From: an uncultured Candidatus Melainabacteria bacterium
Lineage (GTDB): Bacteria > Cyanobacteriota > Vampirovibrionia > Gastranaerophilales > Gastranaerophilaceae
NCBI GenBank assembly: GCA_947525005.1
Contig: CANNUY010000016.1
Span: 1-38,801, forward strand
Length of the DNA stretch: 38,801 nucleotides
Reading direction: 5' to 3'
Positions 1 to 10,500 of the stretch are shown one piece after another (the first letter of the stretch is position 1; each line of letters starts with the position of its first letter). Made by a program: the position numbers and the translations under genes. The notes beneath the pieces were generated by a model, which was not told the origin of the DNA, searched no databases, and was given only the letters and a program-made list of their open reading frames with translations.

Positions 1-348
1 TTTATCCATACATTTGCACACGATAATGGACGAGGAAACCATGTAGGCTCATCACCATTGAATGCAATACAGGTAGCACCAGGGGTTAAGTTTATAGCGA
101 ACTTGAAGAATGGTTGGCAACCATATATGGCAGTAAATATGAGATGGAATATTATAGATAAGACCCATTTTTCAATGCAAGATGTTACTATACCTGATAT
201 GAGTATTGATCCATACATTGAATATGGACTTGGTTTACAACGCAGATGGGGTGAAAGATTTACAGGCTTTGGACAAGCTATGATAAGAAACGGTGGCAGA
301 AACGGCGTAATGCTTTCATTCGGCTTCAAGTGGCTGATTGGTAAGTAA
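1..348 (+). CDS. Autotransporter beta-domain, C-terminal fragment (5' end outside window)
   Basis: Frame 1 is open from the first base to a TAA at 346-348, giving 115 residues with no start of its own, so this is the 3' end of a longer gene. It shows alternating hydrophobic and polar residues with many aromatics and glycines (WQPYMAVNMRWNI, YIEYGLGLQRRWGERF) and ends in a final strand GVMLSFGFKWLIGK, the pattern of an outer-membrane beta-barrel terminus. In an autotransporter this barrel inserts in the outer membrane and anchors or exports the passenger. A related gene begins at 33907 in the same orientation, and its barrel lies beyond the right edge. A TTG at 58 is internal, not a start. The passenger and its function are not visible. 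Confidence 0.75.
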   Translation, partial: FIHTFAHDNGRGNHVGSSPLNAIQVAPGVKFIANLKNGWQPYMAVNMRWNIIDKTHFSMQDVTIPDMSIDPYIEYGLGLQRRWGERFTGFGQAMIRNGGRNGVMLSFGFKWLIGK

Positions 349-365
349 ACACTAACCACCTAACA

Positions 366-391
366 GTCGTCCTGAATTCATTTTAGGACTT
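366..391. repeat. Short hairpin of the dispersed repeat family, between convergent genes
   Basis: GTCCTGAA (369-376) pairs with TTTTAGGAC (381-389), an imperfect stem with one G-T pair around a short loop. The sequence resembles GTCCTGAACTTGTTTCAGGAC in the 30232-30480 repeat block. It lies between the convergent ends of the autotransporter fragment and mutS. It could act in transcript ending, but it has no T tract. Confidence 0.45.
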
Positions 392-429
392 CTCAGAACA
401 CAATTATTACACATACTGCATGAAAAGCA

Positions 430-3003
430 CTATTGCTTAAATAATGACAACTGGTTATCAGGTAAATTCTCTAATGTTTTCTTTCTCGTAGATAAATCTT
501 TAGAAAAATCTTTTTGTAGTTTTAAAATCAAATCTTGAGAGCGTTTAATAACTTTGTCAGGCAATCCTGCCATCTGTGCAACGTGAGTACCATAACTTTT
601 ACTTGCACCTCCAGGAACAATTTTTCTTAAAAACTCAATTTTTCCATTGTTTTCAGAGATAGTAATTCTATAATTTTTGATTTGTGGATAAGTTTTTGTC
701 ATTACGTTTAATTCGTGGTAATGAGTTGCAAATATACATCTTGCGTTAATTTCAGTCGCAATATATTCAGCTACAGACCAAGCAATAGCAACACCGTCAT
801 AAGTGCTTGTTCCACGACCTATCTCATCAATCAAGATTAAACTATTTTTTGTTGCATTATTAAGTATGTATGCTGTTTCTACCATTTCAACCATAAACGT
901 AGATTGACCTAATGACAAGTCATCACTAGCTCCAACCCTTGTAAATATCTTGTCAGCAATGCCCAATCTAACGTAATCAGCAGGCACAAATGACCCGATT
1001 TGAGCCAAAATTGTAATCAATGCATTTTGTCGCATATATGTTGATTTACCTGCCATATTTGGACCTGTCAAAATCATAAACCTTGTAGTATCTGCATTTA
1101 TGTCATCAGATAGTTCTAAATCGTTTGCGACGTATGTTCCCAATGGTAAAATCTTTTCTAAAACAGGGTGTCGACCATTTTTAACAATAAATTCTGAGTT
1201 TTTTGTAAGTTTAGGTCTGGTGTAATTTGATTCTAATGCTATTACTGCAAAGGATGTTAAAACATCTAGTTTTGCTATGCAATCCGCTGTCTTTTTAACG
1301 ATATTTACAAATTCCTGAGCGTATTTTCTTAAATCTGTAAATAATTTGTATTCAAGTTCAAACGCTTTTGTTTTTGCGTTTAAGACTTCGTCTTCTTGTT
1401 TTTTTAGTTCATCAGTTATAAATCTTTCGCCACCCGTCAAGGTTTGTTTTCTAACGTAATTTGATGGGATTAAGTTTAGGTTAGAGTTTGTGACTTCAAT
1501 ATAGTATCCAAAAACCTTGTTATAGCCTATTTTTAAGTTTTTAATACCGGTTCTTTCTTTTTCAGAGTTTTCAAAGTTTCTTAACCAATCCTCTGCATTG
1601 AACATCAAAGAGCGGTAGTAGTCTAGAGTTTCATTAACTCCAGAATTGATTATTCCACCCTCTTTAATTTGGTTAGTCGCATTTTCGTTTATTGTTTTAT
1701 CAATAATAGATGCAAACTCCATTAAACTAGGAATCTCATCAGATATTTCATCAAAAATATCTAGGTCGCAATCTCTCATTATTTCATCTAGTCTAGGCAA
1801 CGATAAAAGCGAATTCTTAAGGCTCAAAAAATCTCTAGGTAGAGCAACTCCACTATTGAGCCTTGTTCCAAGCCTTTGAATATCATAAATTTGTTCTAGA
1901 ATTTCAGTTATTTCATAACGCTTTTCATTGTTGTTTATAAGTTTAAGGACAGAGTCTTGTCTAGCTGTGATTTTATCTAGCTCTTTTAATGGCTGACAAA
2001 TCCAGTTTTTTAGCAATCTTGCACCCATATTGGTTTTTGTTCTGTTTATTGCCCAATATAGTGAACCAAACTTGTTTTTATCACGCATTGTTTCTGTTAG
2101 TTCAAGGTTTTTGCGTGTTGCAGAATCCATTAAAACATATTCAGAAAGTTCGTATTGCTCAATTCTTTCAATTTGTTTAGGGAATGCTTCTTTAAGGTTT
2201 TCCCAAATGTATGCAAGAAGTGCTGCAGCAGCTCTAAATCCTAGTTTACAAGTGTCATATCCGAGCATGTCAAGATTGTTTATTTTTAGTGCATTTTTAA
2301 GGTTTTCTTTAGCAAAATTTTCTGAATAAACTTTTGCAGGAATTTTTGAACAGTTATAAATTTCCGTTATTTCGTTTGGTAAATCAATTTTTTCATCGGG
2401 TACTATTTGAAAAGGTAGAGCTTTTTGAGCAACAGATGGAGCGATAATTTCAACGGGTTTAACTCTTGCAAGTTCGGAGATAATCATATTTAATGGAGCT
2501 TGAGTAACTTTGAATTCTCCTGTACTGATATCAGAGTAAGCAAAACCAAACACACCTTTTTCTTCAAAAATAGAACAGATATAGTTGTTTGAAGTTTGTT
2601 CAAGATAATCGTTTTCAATAATTGTTCCAGGGGTAATTACACGTACAACCCCTCTTTCGACAATTCCTTTTGCTTCTTTCGGGTCTTGGAGTTGTTCGCA
2701 AACGGCAACTTTAAACCCTTTTTCAATAAGACGTTTAATGTAATTGTCAGCAGCCTTGAATGGGATTCCTGCAAGCGGAATTCTGCCGAGTTTGCCTGCA
2801 TCACGTCCTGTTAGAGTTAGTTCAAGTTCTCTTGACATAGTATGAGCATCTTCAAAAAAAGTTTCGTAGAAGTCACCTAGTCTGTACAACAAAATTGTGT
2901 CAGGGTGCTCTTGTTTAACCTTAAGATATTGTTGCATTACAGGTGTTGTATCTTCAAGATTAACTTCAAAACTATTAATGTTATTGATTTCTGCCTTTGC
3001 CAT
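430..3003 (-). CDS. mutS: DNA mismatch repair protein MutS
   Basis: MutS recognises base mismatches and small loops in new DNA and, using ATP, recruits the repair machinery. The 857-residue product has the N-terminal mismatch-reading motif GDFYETFFEDA (the F-x-E that wedges into the mismatch), middle connector and lever domains, and a C-terminal ATPase with Walker A TGPNMAGKST, Walker B LILIDEIGRGTSTYDG and the ATHYHEL segment. The C-terminus holds QLSLF, matching the beta-clamp-binding pentapeptide. The open frame extends 46 codons further upstream, but the family start is MAKAEINN at 3003; the extension would overlap the divergent gene. No Shine-Dalgarno precedes this ATG; instead ATTGTA (TACAAT on the minus strand) lies 7 nt away, suggesting a leaderless mRNA. 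No mutL is in the window. Length is normal for the family. Confidence 0.96.
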   Translation of the reverse strand: MAKAEINNINSFEVNLEDTTPVMQQYLKVKQEHPDTILLYRLGDFYETFFEDAHTMSRELELTLTGRDAGKLGRIPLAGIPFKAADNYIKRLIEKGFKVAVCEQLQDPKEAKGIVERGVVRVITPGTIIENDYLEQTSNNYICSIFEEKGVFGFAYSDISTGEFKVTQAPLNMIISELARVKPVEIIAPSVAQKALPFQIVPDEKIDLPNEITEIYNCSKIPAKVYSENFAKENLKNALKINNLDMLGYDTCKLGFRAAAALLAYIWENLKEAFPKQIERIEQYELSEYVLMDSATRKNLELTETMRDKNKFGSLYWAINRTKTNMGARLLKNWICQPLKELDKITARQDSVLKLINNNEKRYEITEILEQIYDIQRLGTRLNSGVALPRDFLSLKNSLLSLPRLDEIMRDCDLDIFDEISDEIPSLMEFASIIDKTINENATNQIKEGGIINSGVNETLDYYRSLMFNAEDWLRNFENSEKERTGIKNLKIGYNKVFGYYIEVTNSNLNLIPSNYVRKQTLTGGERFITDELKKQEDEVLNAKTKAFELEYKLFTDLRKYAQEFVNIVKKTADCIAKLDVLTSFAVIALESNYTRPKLTKNSEFIVKNGRHPVLEKILPLGTYVANDLELSDDINADTTRFMILTGPNMAGKSTYMRQNALITILAQIGSFVPADYVRLGIADKIFTRVGASDDLSLGQSTFMVEMVETAYILNNATKNSLILIDEIGRGTSTYDGVAIAWSVAEYIATEINARCIFATHYHELNVMTKTYPQIKNYRITISENNGKIEFLRKIVPGGASKSYGTHVAQMAGLPDKVIKRSQDLILKLQKDFSKDLSTRKKTLENLPDNQLSLFKQ

Positions 3004-3012
3004 GTCTATAAT
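2984..3012 (+). promoter_or_regulatory. Likely sigma70-type promoter for the 3044 gene, inside the 5' end of mutS
   Basis: TTGATT (2984-2989) and TATAAT (3007-3012) are separated by 17 bp. The predicted start near 3019 precedes the Shine-Dalgarno GAGGTG (3032-3037) of the 3044 gene. Its -10 overlaps the proposed mutS -10 on the other strand, so the two divergent genes may compete for polymerase. Confidence 0.5.
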
Positions 3013-3016
3013 TGTA
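3011..3016 (-). promoter_or_regulatory. Putative -10 element of mutS, 7 nt from the start codon
   Basis: The minus strand reads TACAAT, then seven bases, then ATG. Upstream only a weak TTGCAC with an 18 bp spacer is seen as a -35. If used, transcription would begin at or next to the A of the start codon. Confidence 0.35.
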
Positions 3017-3043
3017 ATATAAGAATAAGTCGAGGTGCAATAA

Positions 3044-3661
3044 TTGTATAGATTTTTTAAAAATATTGTTAATACTTTAATAATTATTCTTGCTGTTTTT
3101 GGTTGTTTTTCTTTGTATAAGAACCATTCTTTTGAAAACATTGGTGGAGCGATAATGAATTTATTTTCATTAGATAAAGAAAAAACAGTTGAACAAGTTG
3201 GAGATTTTTCACAAGTTGATGAAGAATTTAAGATTGATACTGCAGTAAATGTTTTAGGTTATAAAACAGTAGTTGCAAAACATTCAAGCTCTGGTCAAAA
3301 AATGATTATTGTTGATTCGGGAAAAAAGAAATTATTGACAAAAAACGATTTAAAAAATGATAATGTTAAAATTAAACTAGAAGACTTATGTAAAAAATAT
3401 GCAAAAAATAGAGCTGATGTCGAAAAAATTGAAATAATAGATAGAGGTTATATGACAACTTATGGTCAAAAAGTGCCTTATGTAAAGATAAATGCAAAGA
3501 TGTCGAAGTTCCCTAATTCTAATTTCACAGGGATAGTTTCTGTAGTAGATGAAGATGCTAATAATCAAAGAATAATTGTTTCTTTAAACGATAATAAACA
3601 TTATTCACAACTTATAACAACAGAATTTTATAAAAATGTAAAAGATTCAAGACAAAGATAA
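3044..3661 (+). CDS. Membrane-anchored or exported protein of unknown function
   Basis: I do not recognise the family. The 205-residue product starts with TTG at 3044, chosen because GAGGTG (3032-3037) lies 6 nt before it. Residues about 8-24 (IVNTLIIILAVFGCFSL) form one hydrophobic segment after a basic start, fitting a signal anchor, so the rest probably faces the periplasm. The remainder is lysine- and aspartate-rich with no cysteine motif, ending in a region of alternating beta-like stretches (YVKINAKMSKF, GIVSVVDED, RIIVSLND). It is divergent from mutS and ends 14 nt before the GatD-like gene, so the two are probably cotranscribed. No enzymatic motif is visible. Confidence 0.75.
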   Translation: MYRFFKNIVNTLIIILAVFGCFSLYKNHSFENIGGAIMNLFSLDKEKTVEQVGDFSQVDEEFKIDTAVNVLGYKTVVAKHSSSGQKMIIVDSGKKKLLTKNDLKNDNVKIKLEDLCKKYAKNRADVEKIEIIDRGYMTTYGQKVPYVKINAKMSKFPNSNFTGIVSVVDEDANNQRIIVSLNDNKHYSQLITTEFYKNVKDSRQR

Positions 3662-3675
3662 ACGAGGTTAAATAA

Positions 3676-4416
3676 ATGGCTCAATTAAAACTCAAACTTG
3701 TACACTTATATCCATTATTTTTAAATTTATATGGTGATGCTGGTAATATTCTAACCTTAAAAAAGCGTTGTGAATGGAGAGGAATAGATCTTGAAATTGA
3801 GCATATAAATATAGATGACAAAATAGAAGAAGGTACAGACATTTATTTTATAGGTGGAGGACAGGATAGACAACAAGTTGAGGTGTCTGAAGAACTACAA
3901 AAACACAAATCTATCTTAACAGCAGAATATCATAATGATGCAGTGTTTTTAGGTATTTGTGGTGGATATCAGTTAATGGGAGAATATTATCAACCACACG
4001 ATGCAAAAAGACTAGAGGGTATTGGGTTGCTTGATGCTTATACTGTAGCAGGTTCTACAAGATTTATCGGAAATGTAACAGCTGAGGTTAATTATTTAAT
4101 GCCAACAACTATTGTTGGATTTGAAAATCATAGTGGTTTAACATATTTGAATACTGATAATAATGATACAAAACCAATGGCAACAATAATGACAGGTAAA
4201 GGTAATAATGGTCAAGATAAAACAGAAGGAGCACGTTCAAGAAACGCTTTTGGTACTTACTTGCATGGTTCATTCTTGCCTAAGAATCCTCATTTTGCAG
4301 ATTACTTAATTAAACTTGCGTTGAGAAAACGTTATAATGATGATATTGAACTTGCATCATTAGATGATTCTTTAGAATTTAATGCTCATAATTCTGTTTT
4401 GAATAAACAATATTAG
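3676..4416 (+). CDS. gatD: GatD-like glutamine amidotransferase (lipid II isoglutaminyl synthase glutaminase subunit)
   Basis: A class I (CobB/CobQ-type) glutamine amidotransferase. GatD releases ammonia from glutamine and passes it to MurT, which amidates D-glutamate of lipid II to D-isoglutamine. Of 246 residues, the nucleophile is Cys95 in GICGGYQLMG and the catalytic His197 is in GTYLHGS; Arg129 in GSTRF sits where the GatD substrate arginine is expected. The N-terminal LYPLFLNLYGDAGN is typical of the GatD/cobyric-acid-synthase-like group. GAGG at 3664-3667 lies 8 nt before ATG. Unlike the usual murT-gatD pair, no Mur-ligase-like gene lies beside it: upstream is an unknown anchor protein, downstream the giant gene. 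Cobyric acid synthase would be much longer, so GatD is the better reading. Confidence 0.8.
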   Translation: MAQLKLKLVHLYPLFLNLYGDAGNILTLKKRCEWRGIDLEIEHINIDDKIEEGTDIYFIGGGQDRQQVEVSEELQKHKSILTAEYHNDAVFLGICGGYQLMGEYYQPHDAKRLEGIGLLDAYTVAGSTRFIGNVTAEVNYLMPTTIVGFENHSGLTYLNTDNNDTKPMATIMTGKGNNGQDKTEGARSRNAFGTYLHGSFLPKNPHFADYLIKLALRKRYNDDIELASLDDSLEFNAHNSVLNKQY

Positions 4417-4475
4417 TCGTATATTTGATTGATTTTTGTAACAATTTTTAAAAAAGTGTAAAGTTTTCACTAAAA

Positions 4476-4504
4476 TTGACGTTTATATCTATATAAGCTT
4501 ATAT
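4476..4504 (+). promoter_or_regulatory. Candidate promoter/operator of the giant gene
   Basis: TTGACG (4476-4481) is a good -35. ATATAAGCTTATAT (4491-4504) is a perfect 14 bp palindrome covering possible -10 hexamers, including TTATAT at 4499-4504 with a 17 bp spacer. The overlap suggests an operator, though AT-rich palindromes also arise by chance. GGAG at 4505-4508 lies 10 nt before the GTG start. Confidence 0.4.
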
Positions 4505-4518
4505 GGAGTGTTGGAACT

Positions 4519-7500
4519 GTGACGTCAACAAGTAGTGTTCAAGATAAAATACAAGTATTTATTAATTCTCACCCTGAGTATGAGGGAAAACCTTTATCAG
4601 AGATATCTTCTGAATTAGTTTCAGCAGGTATCTTGACAACAGAAGAACTCGGAACATTAGATTCTACGAGTACATTTAGTATAGCTAATAAAACTCCACA
4701 AAAAGATGATAATGTGGATAGTTTTGAACATGCTGAAAATACAGACCCTTCTCAGTCGACAGAAACTACTGAAACGATTATTGAACATGGTAATGAAGTC
4801 ATCCTTAAGAAAAAAGGCGATGAGCTTGTAGAAAAAGTTATAAAAGAAAAAATCCCTAATTCAGAAGAAGTTAAAACGACAACCATTAGTTATATAAAAG
4901 GCAAACCTTTTACTAAAAAAGTTCAGTCAGGTGATGAGGTAATAGAAACATCTCTTTATACATCAGAAACGCTTGAAAACGGTGAAGAAGTCATTGCTAT
5001 TAAGACGATGAAGGGTGATGGTAAAAGTGTTGAGCAAACTATTGCTAAAAATGTTGATGAAAATGGCGATTATACTGATGAGGATTTTGAATACAGAAAG
5101 ACTTTGTATTTAGAAGATACTACGACTGACTCTAATGTCGGAGTTAAGGCAGGTAGTGTAAAGGAAGTTGGTAAATCTAAAACTGGTGATTTGATAGAAT
5201 CAGTGAGTGATTCTACTGGCGAGCACGTTGTTACAACGCAGTTCAATGGTGGAAGTGTTACAAAATATGATGAAAATAATCTGTATTTTAAACGTCAAGA
5301 AATAATTGATGGTGAAAAAGTTTCTAATATCGCAGATTATGATGGAAAAGGTAATACTTATGTAACCATTAGAAACGGTGATGGCCCTGCAACTATCACG
5401 AAATATTTTAATGATTATATTAAAAAACATGGTTTGGATAAATCAAGACAATTTACGACTGCTGATTTTGAAAAATTAAATAAACGTGCGTTGCAGACTA
5501 CTGGGTTACAAGTTGGTAAAAGAGCACTTGTTCCAACTCAGTATAATGCTAATGCGCCTATTTTGACAAAAAGAGGAACTCCTCAACAAGCTATGAATAA
5601 GTATGCGCAATTCGCATTTGAACAAACAAAAGAAAGATTGGCTAGTTCTACAATTGTTGAAACAACGCTTAATAAGACTTATTCAAGTTATGATGAATTA
5701 GCGAGAGAACAGTTGATTGCTCAAGGGGTTCATAATCCAACGAATGACCAAGTAAATGACAGAGCAAATGAATTGATTGCGTTGAATACAAAGAATGGAA
5801 AACCAGCAAAATTAAATAAAGGCGCAAAGTTTTCTGTTGTATCTAATCAAGCAAGTGCATCTGATGTTAGTAAATTAAAATCAGCTGGCTTAAATCCGAC
5901 ATTTGAAAATAATGCTTTTTATAAAAAGTTTAATGGCTTAAATTCTAATGACAAGCAAAAAGTTATGAATGTAATCAATGCTTGTAAGGGTATGAAAGAT
6001 ATTAACAAAGTTAAGGCTATTGTTTATGAAAACACTGGCGTTAATTTGTATGATACGAATCTTACAGTTAACGAATATGGAACTACTTCTGCTGTTGGTA
6101 TGAATATGCGAGAAGAATTTAAACAAAAGATGCCTCTTGAATATTTTTTGACTAAGAGAATGGGATTAGATTTGACTTCTGCTAAGGGTAAAGAAGTTTA
6201 TAACAGAATGAAATCATTATCTCAAGCAGAATTAGATAAGATATCAGCGTCACAATTTACACCAGAAGGTGTTCCTAATTTCGGACGTTCTGCAACAGGT
6301 TCTATTCCTATATCTAAGAATGCAACTGCAAAAGATATCATTGGAACTATGCAGACTCAAGGGGTTGAACTAAGAACAGTTGACGAGATTAGAGCAGAAC
6401 GTTCTAATCCAAGATATCAAGAACGTCAAAGAAAAGAACAAGCTATTTCAATGTTGTACGATTCTGTAAAGAGTGCGTATGATTTGATTAATGATCATTT
6501 AGATGAATTAAAATCTCATATGATTAAAAATGCTGGAGAAATTGCATTTGAAGATTTGAAAATTTATGGTGTTCCTGATGTTGTAAAACAGTTAGCAAGC
6601 TATTTGTCTAACGGTGATGGAACGGTTGAAGGTTTGACCAAATCTATTTATGATAAACGTGATGAATTACAAAGAACTTTATTCCAAATTAACCAACTTA
6701 GAAATAGCAAGAATTTTGAAGCTGATTATAAAAAATTAACTGGTCACGATTACAATTCAAAAGATATTCAAGCATACATGGATATGAAATCATCTTTGAA
6801 GAATCCTGTGACAAGAACTATAAAGACCCCTAAACAATTAGAACAAATGCAAGAACAAGCAGGTAATATGTTTGTGAAACTTGTTGGTGGGGATAGAGCT
6901 CACGAAGCACAAAAGTTCAAAAAAGTGGGTGAAACAGGTGGTTCTGTACTTGAGATGGCCGCTATGATTTATCTGACAGGTGGAATGGGTGAACTTGGTT
7001 ATATCAAAAATGCAGGTTCAGCTGCGTTAAAAGCTACTGGTTCTAGAGCATTGGCTACCGGCGTAAGAGGTGCATTGACACTTGGAACCTATACAGCAGG
7101 TAGAGAATCCTTGAATGTGATTGATGATTTTGCAAACGCAAATAATCTAGAAGAATTAACAATTGCGTTAGGTGAAAGAAAATCAATCATATTAGAAAAA
7201 ACTGCTTCAAGTGAATTATTTGGTTTTGTAGGGGGTGCTACAGCTCAAAAAATCTTTACGATGAGTAAAGCTGCTCAAAACTTTGTATCAAAAGGATTTT
7301 CAAAAATATTTGGAAAAGGTTCTGAAAAAGCTGTTTCAACTTTTGTAGCTGATTCATCATCAACAGCAGGTGCATTTAAGCCTAGTGCGGAGCTTGTTGC
7401 TGCTGCAGACAAGGCTTTGGGTAAAGGCGCCGAATTAACTGGTGCGCAGTTTATGACAAAAGCAATGGTTGGTGCAAATTCATTGAATGCTGTTGGAAAA

Positions 7501-10500
7501 ACTGCATCAATAATTCTTGAAACCTTGACTTTTAGTGGAGTTGAAATATCTGAACAGGTTGCTCTCGGATTGGCAAATGAACTCTTTACTCCTGAAAGTG
7601 AACTTAAACAGGCGATTGCTAATAATACCTTAGAGGATTATGTTAAAACAAAGATTAAGAATGCGCCTGAATCTGTTATTAATACTTTAAAAGAACAGGG
7701 TATTAATATGCTTATGTTAAAGGCTGTTTCGTTTGCTGTTGGTGCACATGCAGCAAACAATATGGATGGTCAATATGAAACATTAGACAAATCAAAGGTA
7801 TATAAAACGGAGATTAATGGTGAAACAAAGGTAGTTGTTGAAACCACTAATGGTAAATTGTATTGTAATTCAACAGCAGATGCATTAACGTTTTTAAATC
7901 AATCTATGGCTGTTGAAACAATGATGAAATCAGCAGAAACAACAAAACCTGAGAGTGAGTTCGAATGGGCTCAGGCAACTGAAGTTACGGGCGAAAATTC
8001 AAAGGGTACTGTTACTCCTATGAGTGATAATCTACCTGTTTATACAAGAGCTAATCTTCCGAAAAATGCAGTTATTATGCCATCAACTAATTTGGTTATT
8101 TCGACTGTTACGAATAAACCTATTGGTCGATTAGAGGTTAAACAAACTCCTGTTGATGAGGCAAGAACAAAAGGCTTTACTGATGAGCAGATTAAAATGC
8201 TTGAAGCAAAAGGCTTAGATGTTAATGCTATTAATGAATATATGAGAATAGGATTAAAACCTGTATCAACAGAGGTTGCTTATGAAGGCGCTCCTGTTGG
8301 TGTAGTTGGTGCTGTTCCTGTGAGTCCTGAACCAAGTGTTTCAACAGGCTCTGTTTACAAACCAAACTCTAATCCTGCGACAATCAAACGTCCTCAAAAA
8401 GAAGTGTTTAGAATTAATGAAGTATTGACAGATGAAGAATTATCAATAAAAGCTAGTGATATATTAGAAAAAGTTGGCGATAGATATAAACTAAATAAAA
8501 AAGGTGATGAAATTGCCTTTAAATTAGCTGAACAAATCCATAAGGTTGCACAAGAAGCTGAACCTGATATTGTTAGTACAATAAAGAAAATGGGATTGGC
8601 TGACGGTGAAAGATTTAGTTTTAGAAGTAAGAGTGTTCAAAGTTTGCACGACAAAATTCAAAATGCTCTTGCTGATTCTATGGAAAAGGGCGGTAGTTTG
8701 ACATTTGAACAAGCGTTAGATGATGTTCGTGATGCTGAGGGTATCAGAACAATATTTGAGGCTAAGGATTATACGAGCCACCCAGAAGTACAAGAACTTT
8801 TGCAAAAAGGTGATAGAGAAGGAGCAATAAGACGTGCTAGTGAACTTCAATCAAACGATACTTTTGAAGCATTGAAGCGATATATTGATTCTGTTGCTGA
8901 CGGTACAAACGATGTCGAATTATTCAAGATGTCTAATTATATGGGTAAAGATGGTATTCCATATTTCTCAGAAGAACAGTTAATGACATTGAAACATTAC
9001 GCAGCTTCTAAGGGTGTAAAAATGCCTATCTTTGAACGTGTAACTATTAAGGAAGAAGCTGACGGCTCAAGAACAGAAGAAAAAAATCCTAAAGCTACTA
9101 CAAAAGTTAGAGGTTCAGGTTATACTGCACTTCAAGCAAACTTTAGAACTAAAGATGGATTTATATTTGAAGGACAATGGAGAGGTCCAATAGTTGACCC
9201 ATTTGCTGAAGCTGAACACGTACCTTATGATATCAGAACGGGTAAAGATATTATTGGAGTTCACACGGAACTTACAAATATTTATAAACCTATCATTGAA
9301 TCATTAGCCGGAGAGAATAAAATTTCTGATGTTATGTTTGATGAACATACAAATTATTTAACGGAATATTATGAATATTCAAGAAAAACAGAACTCGGTT
9401 TTGAAGACGGTAAAAATCCTCCAAAATTCCCAGCGGGATTAGATACGAGATTGCGTGCTGAAAACTTATTGTTGTTGCACGAATATGTTGAAAAGATTAA
9501 GAAAGAACCTGAACGTGAAGCAGAATTAAGAGCAGAATATGAATCTAAGTTGGTTCAAAATACTCCTGAAAACACAAAACCATTAAATAAAAGACAGATA
9601 GATGATATAGCAGAACATCTTGACCTTTCAAAAGATGGAAAGTATCTTGATTTGGTTTTTGAACAATACGGAAAAGATATTGAAAAATTATCTGATGTTC
9701 AGACTACAGAACAACATATTGAATTGAATAAATCATTAAATGAAAATTATTCTAAAATCTTAAACAAAATAAATGAATTGACAAAAAGTCCAAAGCCAGA
9801 TATTAGTGCAAAAGCACTAGATGTATTACAAAATAAAGTTTTACCTTTAGCAGAACGTTATCAACAAATAGCCTCTGTTGTGGATAATAGAGCCTCTGTA
9901 AAGGACGGTTATTTTAAAAAAGAACATTCTACCGTTGGTGTTCTTGGTGCTTCGCCAACTGTTGAAAAATTATCAGCAGAAGAAGTTGAAAATAGATTGT
10001 TGAAAATTGAAGATGAGAACGGTTCTCCAATATTTGGGAAATATATTTTGGCAGAATTAAAAGATGTTATAGAATCTCATGGCGATTTGGTTTTGAAATT
10101 GACTGAAATGAAAGACCTATTTGGTTTATATAGGAATAATCCTTTCTTTTTGGAAAAATTAGTAGTAGCAATAAAAGACAGTCCAGAAACGGGCTTAGCT
10201 TTATTGAAAATGAAAAATCCAGATGGTACGAATAGATTTAGCGCTCTTTTATTACCAGATATAATGGAATTAAGAACAAAAAATCCTGAGTTATTTGATG
10301 CTATCCTAGAAATGAAAAATTCCGATGGGTCAATTGCAGTTGATGATTCTAAAATGGAAAGTGTATTAAGAAATATTGATGAATCAAATGACAAAGAATA
10401 TATCTTATCATTGATAAACGAAAAAGATGCACAGGGAACTTCAAGATTTGCTAATGTTTTTGTTTTTGATGTTGTTGCACGTGTATTAGATACTCCTGAA

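Noticed and set aside
3004..3141. 46-codon N-terminal extension of mutS
   Set aside because: Not part of the MutS family N-terminus and would overlap the divergent gene with its own ribosome site.
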